Source: an uncultured Lachnospiraceae bacterium
Lineage (GTDB): Bacteria > Bacillota > Clostridia > Lachnospirales > Lachnospiraceae
Length of the DNA: 64,000 bases
Direction of reading: 5' to 3'
Assembly (NCBI GenBank): GCA_947167135.1
Contig: CAMVGV010000005.1
Location: 1-64,000 of the forward strand
Shown: in pieces, positions 16,323 to 24,157 of the stretch
Position numbering within the stretch: position 1 is the first letter of the stretch
Layout: the number at the start of each line of letters is the position of its first letter
The notes under the pieces: model-generated
Databases searched by the model: none
Seen by the model: the letters and a program-made list of their open reading frames with translations, nothing else
What the model was told of the DNA's origin: nothing
Program-made: the position numbers and the translations under genes

Positions 16323-16841
16323 TTACTGTTTGGCATCAAAGCCGCCCTGAGCACTTCCAAGCACGCTTCCCGCATTTGCCGCGTTCTTCGTGTAATTTCC
16401 CGTTTCCGGTGCTGTCCTCATGGCCTTCGCCAGCGACAGATTAAAATCAATCATGTCCAGGGATTGACGGATCAGTTCGCGGTTCTGGTTATTGATCACC
16501 ATCAGCTCACCGATTGTGGCTTTGAGCCGGTCGTGAACGCGGGCCAAGCCTTCGCGTTCTTTTGGTCTTTTCCCGAGTACCTCTTCGAGATACGAAAGCT
16601 TCAAAGACTCAACATCCGTGTTAAGCACATTGGCGATGTCTCCCATCACCGTCAGCCGATTCTGCTCCATTGCGGATACCTCGTCGACTAATTTCTGTTC
16701 CTCATCCGTGATTTTTTGAAGTTTCTGAATGTCCCCCTCTATAATGACAGGGGTTTTCTTTTTTGATAGTTCGAGAAGGTCCTTATATTTTTCTTCTTCC
16801 GCCTCTAATGTGCGGATCAGTTCTTCCATTAAACTGGCCAA
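16323..16841 (-). CDS. flgN: FlgN family export chaperone for FlgK and FlgL
   Basis: FlgN is a cytoplasmic helical chaperone that delivers the junction proteins FlgK and FlgL to the export gate. The 172-residue product is helical throughout (LMEELIRTLEAEEEKYKDLL, then IQKLQKITDEEQKLVDEVSA), as in the FlgN family, with a low-complexity Gly/Ala tail. A TTG start at 16841 sits eight bases after GAGGT and is preferred over the in-frame ATG at 16829. It lies between flgM and flgK, the same place as in Bacillus. With two FlgK and two FlgL clients, it must serve up to four junction proteins unless another chaperone exists elsewhere. Confidence 0.85.
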   Translation of the reverse strand: MASLMEELIRTLEAEEEKYKDLLELSKKKTPVIIEGDIQKLQKITDEEQKLVDEVSAMEQNRLTVMGDIANVLNTDVESLKLSYLEEVLGKRPKEREGLARVHDRLKATIGELMVINNQNRELIRQSLDMIDFNLSLAKAMRTAPETGNYTKNAANAGSVLGSAQGGFDAKQ

Positions 16842-16869
16842 CTGAAACTACCTCTCATTGATCCGGACC

Positions 16870-17142
16870 TCAGAGTCCGAGCTTCTCCATGAGCTTATCA
16901 GCAAAGCTCTCGCCGGATACATCATACGTGCCGGCCTTGATCTGTTCCTTTAACGGAGCCGTTTTCTCCAGACGGATATCATCTGCATTCTTTACGGCCT
17001 GCTTAGCTATATTAAAACTCTTTCCGAGACTTGATATTTCAACAGCATCTCTTCCGTAACCCGTCTTTGATACGGCTGCCGTCTTCCTTTTCGGCTGCGT
17101 TCCGTATACGTTCTGAATGGTTGATAATGGATCTATGCGCAT
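16870..17142 (-). CDS. flgM: anti-sigma28 factor FlgM
   Basis: FlgM binds and inhibits sigma28 until the hook is complete and it is exported. The 90-residue product has the FlgM layout: a disordered N-terminus (MRIDPLSTIQNVYG, KRKTAAVSKTG), the DAVEISSLGKSFNIAKQAVK segment, and the sigma-binding C-terminus (RLEKTAPLKEQIKAGTYDVS, ADKLMEKLGL). AAAGGAGGAGTCGAAA precedes the ATG. It is the first gene of the late operon and has a sigma28 promoter of its own (17215-17241), which gives the known feedback loop. Confidence 0.93.
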   Translation of the reverse strand: MRIDPLSTIQNVYGTQPKRKTAAVSKTGYGRDAVEISSLGKSFNIAKQAVKNADDIRLEKTAPLKEQIKAGTYDVSGESFADKLMEKLGL

Positions 17143-17214
17143 TTTCGACTCCTCCTTTCCCTGTCGTTTGCTCCTGCAGCATCCGTGCCGCGGTTATTTC
17201 CGTTTACAATTAGT

Positions 17215-17241
17215 TTATCGGACTTTTTTCCTTTTACTTTA
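17215..17241 (-). promoter_or_regulatory. sigma28 promoter of the flgM operon
   Basis: On the minus strand TAAAGTAA (17241-17234), 11 bases and TCCGATAA (17222-17215) closely match TAAAGTTT-N11-GCCGATAA. The expected start point lies about 65 bases before the flgM ATG. This is the best sigma28 match in the window and likely drives flgM-flgN-flgK-flgK-flgL. Confidence 0.8.
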
Positions 17242-17299
17242 GGAATTTTAATAATATTTTTGCACTAAAATAAGTACAATTTGAATTCCGCTGCGCTCC

Positions 17300-17857
17300 T
17301 CAGGACAACGGGGCGCCGATCTTCTCCCTGTCATTGTACTTCGACAGCACAGCCTCACCTGACTCGAGCGATCTTTTTACGTCCAGTACCCGCTGGTTGG
17401 CGCTTCCCCGGAAGCGAAGGCCCAGATTTTTCTCCTCAATATGAAACTCGCCGTCCACCAGAACATCCAGCATATTTAATATGGGCAGGGTATCCGCGGT
17501 GTGACATCGCCTGTTTTCCGGATCGATAAGTTCCTCCCAGGTGTAGCCTGAGAAGGACCATATGTCTTTCTCCGGTACTTCTTTACGCACCCTCTGAAGG
17601 AAGGGTCTGAGAACCTTCTGATTGGAAGGCTCAAAGGGCTCTCCGCCGAGAAGAGTGAGTCCCTCCACAAAGTCGTCCTTAAGCGACTCTATTATCTCAT
17701 CCTCCACCTCTTCGGTAAATTCCTCCCCGAAATCAAAATCCCAGGTTTCCGGCTGGAAGCATTCCCGGCAGTGATGGGTGCAGCCCGATACAAAAAGTGT
17801 CGTCCTGACTCCTGCGCCGTTTGCTATGTCATTGTACTTTATATTTCCGTATTTCAT
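17300..17857 (-). CDS. nrdG: anaerobic ribonucleotide reductase activating protein
   Basis: NrdG is a radical SAM enzyme that generates the glycyl radical on the class III ribonucleotide reductase NrdD, allowing dNTP synthesis without oxygen. The 185-residue product has the CxxxCxxC cluster motif (Cys26, Cys30, Cys33 in SGCTHHCRECF) and the LLGGEPFEPSNQ segment that binds SAM, followed by IWSFSGYTWEEL and VDGEFH typical of NrdG. GAGGAAGGGATA precedes the ATG. The usual partner nrdD is not next to it; the gene stands between the flagellar operon and a sensor kinase, so the reductase must be elsewhere. Confidence 0.93.
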   Translation of the reverse strand: MKYGNIKYNDIANGAGVRTTLFVSGCTHHCRECFQPETWDFDFGEEFTEEVEDEIIESLKDDFVEGLTLLGGEPFEPSNQKVLRPFLQRVRKEVPEKDIWSFSGYTWEELIDPENRRCHTADTLPILNMLDVLVDGEFHIEEKNLGLRFRGSANQRVLDVKRSLESGEAVLSKYNDREKIGAPLS

Positions 17858-17940
17858 TATCCCTTCCTCTTTCCTGCAGTTATCTCTGTCCAGAACCCTT
17901 TGTATTCCGGACTGCTACCTTCAGCTTCAAAGGAACGCGC

Positions 17941-19368
17941 TCATTCCTCCCTGCTCTTCGGAAGCGTGAAAATAAACTCAGTGCCCACGCCCTCCGTGGA
18001 TATCACGTTTATATTCTCATTGTGGGCCTGTATTATCTCCTTGACTATGGAAAGTCCCAGTCCTGTTCCCTTCTTATCCTTTCCTCTGGAGGAATCGGTT
18101 TTGTAGAATCTGTCAAATATCTTCCCGATAGACTCCTTCGGTATACCTATCCCGTGATCCTTGACGGATACGAAGATCTTTTCCCCTTTTTCGGTTGTCT
18201 CTATCTTTATTATCGAATTGGTTTGTGAAAATTTGATGGCGTTATCCAGAAGATTATACAGTACCTGCTGTATCTTGCTCATATCTGCATTCACGAAAAG
18301 CTTCTTTCCGGTAAGTACCAGCTCGATATTTATCTTCTTCTCGGTACAGGTTCCCCCGAAGGTCTCCGCAGTCCTTTTTATGACCGAATTAATATCAAAA
18401 TCCGTATTTTCCAGCACCATAGAGCCCCTGCTTGACAGGGTATTGAGCTCCAGAAGACCATTGGTGAGCTTGGTAAGCCTGTCGGTTTCATTGGACACGA
18501 TGGAGATATACTTCTCATGCATATCCGCCGGTATGGTTCCGTCCAGCATGGCGGTTAAATACCCTTTGATGGATGTAAGGGGCGAACGGAAGTCATGTGA
18601 AACATTGGCTATGAACTTCTTCTGGTTTTCCTCGGATCTTGCGATCTCACTTGCCATATATTCAAGAGTTCCCGCAAGATATCCCATTTCGTCCCGGCGG
18701 TGGCTCTCATTGGAGCTGTAGGTCATATTGCCCTTGGCATATTCCTCAGCAGCGACAGTGATCTTATTCAGAGGATTATATACAAAGACCGTAAAGGCCA
18801 AAAGGATCATTAGTGACAAAAGAAGTATGACCCCCATGGTCAGGTACATGATATTCAATATCTCATTTCTGGAGGCGATTATTGATTTCATGGACTGGTG
18901 GATCACCACATAGCCTATCACCTTAAAATTTGAGGTAATAGGGGAAAAGACGCTTAGCGCCTCCTCATTGAACGCACCGTAGAAATCGCCCGTCATATAG
19001 AAGCCGCCTGATACCGCGGGGTTAAAGCTGCTGTATACGGGTGCTTTATGATTATCGATTTTATGCCTGGAATCAAAGAGAACCTTCCCGGAATTGTTTA
19101 TGATCCAGATCTCCGCGGAAATATAGGTGTCGATAGCCTTTAGCTGCATCTCTGCCCTGACTTTTGCGCTTTCGTCCTTGTCGTAGATCTGCACCGCGTA
19201 GTTGGATGCGATCAGGCTTGCTTCCCTGTACAGGGATTCCGCGGTTCTGTCCGTCAGGTGCTGCAGGGTTCTGCGGCTGGTAAAAGTTGCGATAACCGTT
19301 ACCGCCGCTATGCCGAAGAGCACATATATCAGGAGAAACTTCAGATAAAGCGTTCTCCGCATCTTCAA
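17941..19368 (-). CDS. membrane sensor histidine kinase
   Basis: This 475-residue kinase has a membrane segment near residues 9-29, an extracytoplasmic sensor domain of about 140 residues, a second membrane segment near 173-197, a HAMP linker (198-250), the dimerisation and phospho-acceptor domain (His258 in NVSHDFRSPLTSIKGYL) and an ATPase domain with LYNLLDNAIKFS (N box), DHGIGIPKE (G1), FDRFYK and GTGLGLSIVKEI (G2). The start is either TTG at 19368 (nine bases after GGAGGG) or ATG at 19362. No response regulator lies next to it, so the kinase is an orphan whose partner and signal are unknown. The neighbouring genes (nrdG, an aminotransferase) give no clear clue. Confidence 0.9.
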   Translation of the reverse strand: MKMRRTLYLKFLLIYVLFGIAAVTVIATFTSRRTLQHLTDRTAESLYREASLIASNYAVQIYDKDESAKVRAEMQLKAIDTYISAEIWIINNSGKVLFDSRHKIDNHKAPVYSSFNPAVSGGFYMTGDFYGAFNEEALSVFSPITSNFKVIGYVVIHQSMKSIIASRNEILNIMYLTMGVILLLSLMILLAFTVFVYNPLNKITVAAEEYAKGNMTYSSNESHRRDEMGYLAGTLEYMASEIARSEENQKKFIANVSHDFRSPLTSIKGYLTAMLDGTIPADMHEKYISIVSNETDRLTKLTNGLLELNTLSSRGSMVLENTDFDINSVIKRTAETFGGTCTEKKINIELVLTGKKLFVNADMSKIQQVLYNLLDNAIKFSQTNSIIKIETTEKGEKIFVSVKDHGIGIPKESIGKIFDRFYKTDSSRGKDKKGTGLGLSIVKEIIQAHNENINVISTEGVGTEFIFTLPKSREE

Positions 19369-19384
19369 GGCAGGATCCCTCCTC

Positions 19385-20554
19385 TTACTTGGGGTTTTTA
19401 AGCTCCTCCAGGAATTCCCTTATCCTGTTGAGAGCAGTCTTCAGATTATCAATGGAATAGGCATAGGAGATACGTACAAAGCCCTCTCCGCATTCTCCGA
19501 AGGCAGTACCCGGAACCAGTGCAACCTTCTTTTTCTTCAGAAGCTCCGTACAGAATTCCTCGCTGCTCATCCCGTACTCACTGATACAGGGAAATACATA
19601 GAAAGCGCCGTAGGGCTCGAAGCATTTGAGTCCCATCTCCCTGAATTCATGCATCAGAAAGCGGCGGCGTTCATTATAAGCCTCCCTCATTTCGGCCACA
19701 TCCCCCGCACCATGCCTCAGAGCTTCTATTGCCGCATACTGACTGGTGGTGGGGGCACACATTATGCAGAACTGGTGAAGCTTGGTCATCTGGCTGCATA
19801 TATTGGACGGCGCGCAGGCATAGCCGAGCCTCCACCCCGTCATGGCGTAGGCCTTTGAAAAGCCGTTGATGTAAACCGTCCTCTCCTTCATCCCCGGAAG
19901 GGAAATTATGCTCACATGCCTTTCCTTATATGACAGCTCGGAATAGATCTCGTCACTTATCACATAAATATCGTTTTTGATGATGATATCCGTAAGCTGC
20001 CTCAGATCCTCCTCCTCCAGGATCGCACCGGTGGGATTGTTGGGATAGGGAAGTACCAGGAGCTTGGTTTTCGGAGTTATGGCCGCAATAAGCTCTTCCG
20101 GCTGCAGACGGAATTCATTTTTTTCCTTAAGGTTTATGACAACCGGCTTCCCCCCTGCCATTACGGCGCAGGGAATATAGGAAACATAGCTGGGCTCCGG
20201 AACGATGATCTCATCCCCGGGATCGAGAAGCGCCCGGCATGCAAGATCAATGGCCTCCGATCCTCCAACCGTTATAAGGATCTCCTTTTCCGGATCATAT
20301 TTTATGCCCTGGGAAGAATCCACGTATTTTGATATCTCACCCCTTAGCTCCTTTAACCCGGAATTTGATGTATAGAAGGTCCTTCCCTTTTCCAGGGAAT
20401 AAATGCCCTCATCCCTGATATGCCAGGGTGTATCAAAGTCAGGCTCACCCACGCCGAGAGAAATGGCATCCTTCATCTCATTTACTATGTCAAAGAATTT
20501 CCTGATACCGGAGGGCTTTAACTCCGTAACTCTTTTTGAGATAGGATCTGTCAT
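19385..20554 (-). CDS. PLP-dependent aminotransferase, class I/II (aspartate aminotransferase-like)
   Basis: The 389-residue protein is a fold-type I aminotransferase: ISLGVGEPDFDTP at the N-terminus, GGSEAIDLACRALL around residue 100, LPYPNNPTGA at 168-177, ISDEIYSELSY with the PLP-contacting Asp and Tyr, the PLP Schiff-base Lys234 in GFSKAYAMTGWRLGY, and an Arg in FVRISYAYS for the substrate carboxylate. The substrate amino acid cannot be fixed; PatA/AspC-like subfamilies act on aspartate, aromatic or branched-chain amino acids. Its start overlaps the stop of the Lrp regulator gene by four bases (ATGA), so the two are co-translated and the regulator probably controls this enzyme. Confidence 0.9.
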   Translation of the reverse strand: MTDPISKRVTELKPSGIRKFFDIVNEMKDAISLGVGEPDFDTPWHIRDEGIYSLEKGRTFYTSNSGLKELRGEISKYVDSSQGIKYDPEKEILITVGGSEAIDLACRALLDPGDEIIVPEPSYVSYIPCAVMAGGKPVVINLKEKNEFRLQPEELIAAITPKTKLLVLPYPNNPTGAILEEEDLRQLTDIIIKNDIYVISDEIYSELSYKERHVSIISLPGMKERTVYINGFSKAYAMTGWRLGYACAPSNICSQMTKLHQFCIMCAPTTSQYAAIEALRHGAGDVAEMREAYNERRRFLMHEFREMGLKCFEPYGAFYVFPCISEYGMSSEEFCTELLKKKKVALVPGTAFGECGEGFVRISYAYSIDNLKTALNRIREFLEELKNPK

Positions 20555-21048
20555 GGTGATATCAGCTGCCTTTCATCTTCGTACTTTTTGGCAAGTATGG
20601 TGCCATGATCCTTATATCGCCTGAGGATGAAATGGGTCGCGCAGGAAAGCACGGCTTCCTGGGCGGAAAGCTTTTCCGTGACAAACCTTGATATCTCCTT
20701 TAATGTTCTCCCTTCTATGGTGATAAGAAGATCAAAGCCTCCGGAAATAAGATAGACACTGTTCACCTCGGCGAATTTGTAGATACGCTCAGCTACCACA
20801 TCAAAGCCCTGGCCTCTCTGGGGAGTGCATCTGACCTCGATAAGGGCCGTTACCGTCTGCTCATCGGTCTTGTCCCAGTCCACAAGGGTCAGGTATCCGC
20901 AGATAATGCCCTCTTTTTCCATTTCATTCATTTCATTCAGTATCTCGGTCTGCTCCATCCCGAGCCGCACCGCCAGCTCGGAAATATCCACCCTGGCTTC
21001 GTGCTCTATCGCCTTCAGTATCCTGATACGGCTTTCATTTTTATCCAT
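20551..21048 (-). CDS. Lrp/AsnC family transcriptional regulator
   Basis: Lrp-type regulators sense amino acids and control genes of amino acid metabolism. The 165-residue product has the N-terminal winged helix (residues 1-60: ILKAIEHEARVDISELAVRL and EILNEMNEMEKEGII) and the C-terminal RAM ligand-binding domain (TVTALIEVRCTP, VYLISGGFDLLITIEGRT, VLSCATHFILRRYKDHG). Its last four bases overlap the aminotransferase start. The leader contains the motif GGAGCGGCAT, also found before purC and the aconitase-family gene, followed by a second site (CAGG) just before the ATG. Confidence 0.92.
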   Translation of the reverse strand: MDKNESRIRILKAIEHEARVDISELAVRLGMEQTEILNEMNEMEKEGIICGYLTLVDWDKTDEQTVTALIEVRCTPQRGQGFDVVAERIYKFAEVNSVYLISGGFDLLITIEGRTLKEISRFVTEKLSAQEAVLSCATHFILRRYKDHGTILAKKYEDERQLISP

Positions 21049-21147
21049 TACCTGCTATGCCGCTCCTTTCAAGTTTCCAATGTATGAACAGCTCCTAAAG
21101 CTATGCAGTATCTGTATCGACTTGACGTTTACAATAATGCTCTTCAC

Positions 21148-21687
21148 TCAGAATGACAGTATCGGATCCTCATACCGGGGTGTCAGAAACCTTCTGCTGC
21201 CCTGATTGATCACAACACGGTCATTACTGTCTGTAATGGTACCGATGATTGCAGAATTAATACCCTTTTCATCCAGTGCTCTCGTAAGCTCATAACCCCT
21301 GTCCGTTACGAAAAGACAGGCTCCGTGTGACAACAGGCAGTAGGGATCCAGATCAAAATAATTTGCGATCTCGATGGTCTCCTGCTTCACGGGAATATCC
21401 TTCAGATAAACATCGATCCCGCTGCCGAGAGAATCGGCCATTTCCCACAGCGCGCCGTATATCCCGCCTCCGCTTACCTCTCCGAAATAATCCGTTCCGT
21501 ATACGGAGACCAGACTCTCCTCAATATCCGTGGACAGGAGACCGTCAAAGTCCTTTACCGTATCAATGAAGCAGGAAGAAAAGCTTTTCAGGAGCTCCTT
21601 CTCCCTTTTACGGGCTATTATGCTGCTACCATTCAGTCCTATCCATTTCGTAAGAACTATGGTCTCAGCCGTCAGGCTCTTCCTCAT
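21148..21687 (-). CDS. AIR-synthase-related protein, C-terminal domain only (truncated)
   Basis: The 179-residue product resembles only the second half of AIR-synthase/HypE-related proteins of Clostridia: VLTKWIGLNGSSIIARKREK, SGGGIYGALWEMADSLGSGI, KDIPVKQETIEIANYFDLDP, GINSAIIGTITDSNDRVVIN and SRRFLTPRYEDPI. Full-length relatives have about 330 residues, with an N-terminal ATP-binding half that is missing here. The conserved part begins immediately after the overlap with the vanW-like gene. The ATG at 21687 overlaps the last 23 bases of that gene, with only a weak ribosome binding site. It is probably a remnant fused by deletion to the end of the upstream gene, though translation by coupling is possible. 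Confidence 0.55.
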   Translation of the reverse strand: MRKSLTAETIVLTKWIGLNGSSIIARKREKELLKSFSSCFIDTVKDFDGLLSTDIEESLVSVYGTDYFGEVSGGGIYGALWEMADSLGSGIDVYLKDIPVKQETIEIANYFDLDPYCLLSHGACLFVTDRGYELTRALDEKGINSAIIGTITDSNDRVVINQGSRRFLTPRYEDPILSF

Positions 21688-23290
21688 CCTCTGCGTGGTA
21701 TTCCTGCTGAGGCTGTTGCTGCTCTTCATGATGCTCCTCCTGCGGCTCTGTCTGCTGAACAGCCTGTTCCTCCTCAGCTCCTGCCGCCTCATCCACTGCC
21801 ACTCCCGCTGCGGCGGCATTCATCTGCTGCTCCATAAGAGCACCGGCTCCGCCGTCAAGACCCACAGATGCTGCCACAGCCTTTGCGTAATCCGGATTCT
21901 GTGTGGCTATGGCGTTATCCAGAGCTGCCTTTGTAACGGCATTGTCTGTCCCCGTTCCTATGGTGATTATCCTTGGCACCGCCTTATATGTACTGGTGCT
22001 TATCTTCTCCCTGGATACCTCATTCCCGTCTTCCTTTATGATCTTCCAGAATTCGCAGCGGTACCCCGTATGCGCCGACTGGGTATGTACGGAGCCTGCG
22101 GGCGCTGAAGAATCTCCGATGACCTTATCCGGTCCCGGCTCCTCCTTCGAAAGCTCCACGCTCTCAAAGTCAAGGCTGCGCCTGCTCATGTCACGTGTCT
22201 CCACTCCGTATATCGTGAAGCTTATAGCCTTTCCTCCGGTCTGTCCCGCTATATATATGGGATAGGGCGTACTGTTGGTAAACTTAAAGTCCTTGGCGGT
22301 CCCCGCTATGGCAGCATCACCTCCGTGCGGCACGTAATCCACCACCATGGAATGATTACTTCTCTCATCCACCTGGAGCTCCGCTCTTAGCACTGCCTGA
22401 TAGAGTGTCGTCGAAACCTGACAGATACCTCCTCCCAGAGACTCAACGACAAGACCGTTCAGGTAGGAGCCTGCAAGATGATATCCGTTCTCCTCCGTAA
22501 AGGGACTCACGTGCTCATATACCGAAAACTGTTCCCCGGGATAGAGCAGGGTTCCGTTAATATGCCTGCAGCCGGTTGCAATATTGGCGCTTCTGTCGGC
22601 GCCGCTGGTCTCGTACTTTGTGGTATAGCTTCCGAGCTTATCCTTTATCTTTGACAGGGTCTCGGTATCCCCTCTGGGCTTTACGGTATCGACCACCAGC
22701 TCCACCGGGCCTCCGTCTTCCGTAAGCTCTTCATGTATATAGTCTTCAACCGCTGCCACGGATGAATCAACGTTTACTGCGTAACCGTCCTCTCCCTCGA
22801 TGATAGTGAAGCTACCGCCGTCCCCCGGGATAAGCTCCGCATTCTTCGGCTTCGTGTCATAGACCGTACAGCTCTCACCGATCACCTTTCTCACGGCTTC
22901 ATCATCTATCGCCAGTTCCAGATCGTATTTCTTTTTGTGCTTCTTCAGATCGGAAAGATCCTTAAACCTCTTTATGATATTTCCGGATCTCCCCAAGGAC
23001 ACGGCATCCGGGATGATATCCCTGTTTCCCCAGGAAACACCGAATTCCGATACCTTTACCGACACCGTGTTCCCGCTTACACAGGTGAGAGAAAGCTCCG
23101 CATTTTTCAATCCTTCTATGTAGCTGTCTACTGCGCTCTCCGCTTCACTCTCCGTCATTCCGGAAAGCTCCACCGGTCCCGCAAAAACGCCTTCCTTTAT
23201 TACATCGCCCCCTTCCGCGGCAAATGCCGGACAGGCGGCGAGGATAGTGAGAATAAAGGCGGAAAGCAGTATATACTTTATTTTTTTCAT
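21665..23290 (-). CDS. VanW family surface protein with peptidoglycan-binding-like domain
   Basis: The 541-residue product starts with a signal peptide (hydrophobic residues 4-20, LAAC lipobox-like site and AFA-A alternative). Residues about 40-240 form a peptidoglycan-binding-like YoaR/PG_binding_4 region, and 240-370 the VanW domain with GTLLYPGEQFSVYEHVSPF and ESLGGGICQVSTTLYQAV, then ERSNHSMVVDYVP. The function of VanW is unknown, although it occurs in glycopeptide-resistance and cell-wall loci. The tail is low-complexity Glu/Gln/His (EEHHEEQQQPQQEYHAEDEE), unlike the usual ending, and its last bases overlap the truncated AIR-synthase-like gene. AAGAGGATATA precedes the ATG. The tail may be a product of the deletion that cut the neighbour. 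Confidence 0.88.
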   Translation of the reverse strand: MKKIKYILLSAFILTILAACPAFAAEGGDVIKEGVFAGPVELSGMTESEAESAVDSYIEGLKNAELSLTCVSGNTVSVKVSEFGVSWGNRDIIPDAVSLGRSGNIIKRFKDLSDLKKHKKKYDLELAIDDEAVRKVIGESCTVYDTKPKNAELIPGDGGSFTIIEGEDGYAVNVDSSVAAVEDYIHEELTEDGGPVELVVDTVKPRGDTETLSKIKDKLGSYTTKYETSGADRSANIATGCRHINGTLLYPGEQFSVYEHVSPFTEENGYHLAGSYLNGLVVESLGGGICQVSTTLYQAVLRAELQVDERSNHSMVVDYVPHGGDAAIAGTAKDFKFTNSTPYPIYIAGQTGGKAISFTIYGVETRDMSRRSLDFESVELSKEEPGPDKVIGDSSAPAGSVHTQSAHTGYRCEFWKIIKEDGNEVSREKISTSTYKAVPRIITIGTGTDNAVTKAALDNAIATQNPDYAKAVAASVGLDGGAGALMEQQMNAAAAGVAVDEAAGAEEEQAVQQTEPQEEHHEEQQQPQQEYHAEDEEEPDG

Positions 23291-23356
23291 TATATCCTCT
23301 TTACTCCGTGACTGTGTTATAATCAGACTATCTGTTCCGAACAGCTGTTGACCGGA

Positions 23357-23464
23357 TCAATTACCGGGCAGGAACATCAATATCATCGCAACGATCAGTA
23401 CGATCACTATTGCGGAAGCGATGGCTTTGCGGTTTCTGTTATTGAAAAACTTGAAGAAATTCAT
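23357..23464 (-). CDS. 35-residue single-span membrane peptide
   Basis: A short gene not usually called: ATG at 23464 preceded by TAGGAGCCTTAA, a good ribosome binding site, and a TGA stop at 23357. The product begins MNFFKFFNNRNRKA, basic and aromatic, followed by one hydrophobic segment of about 18 residues (IASAIVIVLIVAMILMFL) and PGN. The layout is that of a small membrane protein with the N-terminus inside. It lies 66 bases before the vanW-like gene on the same strand, so they may be co-transcribed. I do not recognise the family. Codon use gives no further help at this length. Confidence 0.55.
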   Translation of the reverse strand: MNFFKFFNNRNRKAIASAIVIVLIVAMILMFLPGN

Positions 23465-23513
23465 TTAAGGCTCCTACAAGATATTGCGGTTTTTTGTTGT
23501 TTTCCGCATAATT

Positions 23514-23528
23514 TATACAGATTATAGA
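23514..23528 (+). promoter_or_regulatory. candidate -10 element of a leaderless promoter
   Basis: TATACA at 23514-23519 lies eight bases before the ATG at 23528, and no ribosome binding site is present between them. A clear -35 is lacking (TTTTTG at a 17-base spacing). The layout resembles the other short-spaced promoters of this window but is the weakest of the set. Confidence 0.35.
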
Positions 23529-24157
23529 TGAAACTCCTTACTTTGACAAGCGTCGTCCTGATGGGACTTATCATTAATAATGCCATACGGAGGAGCAACG
23601 CCCGTTCCAAAAAGATAAATGAGGAATTCTGGCAGAAGGAACGGGAATCATACAGAGCTCCTGCGAGATCCATATGTGATCTTGATTACGTAAGGTTCCC
23701 CGAAAATCTGCCTGTTCATATTAGCACAGATGATCCGTCAATCAAGGAGTATCAGAAAACTTTGGAGAATCTCACAAAAGAAGAGGTTCTGAATCTGTCG
23801 GGTATCAGCAATACTGATATACGGATGTCCTACGGAAACAAAAATATGGAGGAGCTGTCACGTGCGGATCAGCGTTATCTTACCCTCTGCCGTACCCTTG
23901 ACAGACTGTCCGGTGCCTACCTGGAAAAAGGGTTTAAGGATGAAGCCCGTACCCTGCTGGAATTCGCACTCTCTGCCGGCTCCGATATCTCGGGCTGCTG
24001 GATAAGGCTCGGGCATATATATCTTGAAAATGAGGACAGGGAAGCGCTTCTCTCCCTTATCGGAAGAGCCGAAGCTTTAACGGAGGACACATACTCGAGA
24101 AACGAGATCCTGAAGTCATTGAACGAACTGAAAAGCCTAATGGATATAATCTCATGA
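23528..24157 (+). CDS. membrane-anchored TPR-like protein of unknown function
   Basis: This 209-residue protein has one N-terminal hydrophobic segment (LLTLTSVVLMGLIINNAI) followed by basic residues, so it is probably anchored with the body in the cytoplasm. Residues 118-200 look like two or three tetratricopeptide-type helical hairpins (CRTLDRLSGAYLEKGFKDEA, SGCWIRLGHIYLENEDREAL). I do not recognise a named family. Its stop overlaps the nth start by four bases (ATGA), so the two are co-translated. There is no ribosome binding site before the ATG, and a -10-like TATACA lies eight bases upstream, which suggests a leaderless mRNA. Confidence 0.6.
   Translation: MKLLTLTSVVLMGLIINNAIRRSNARSKKINEEFWQKERESYRAPARSICDLDYVRFPENLPVHISTDDPSIKEYQKTLENLTKEEVLNLSGISNTDIRMSYGNKNMEELSRADQRYLTLCRTLDRLSGAYLEKGFKDEARTLLEFALSAGSDISGCWIRLGHIYLENEDREALLSLIGRAEALTEDTYSRNEILKSLNELKSLMDIIS

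Noticed and set aside
21665..21819. Upstream part of the frame that contains the AIR-synthase-like remnant
   Set aside because: Residues before the ATG at 21687 are a shadow of the VanW coding sequence and show no family similarity.
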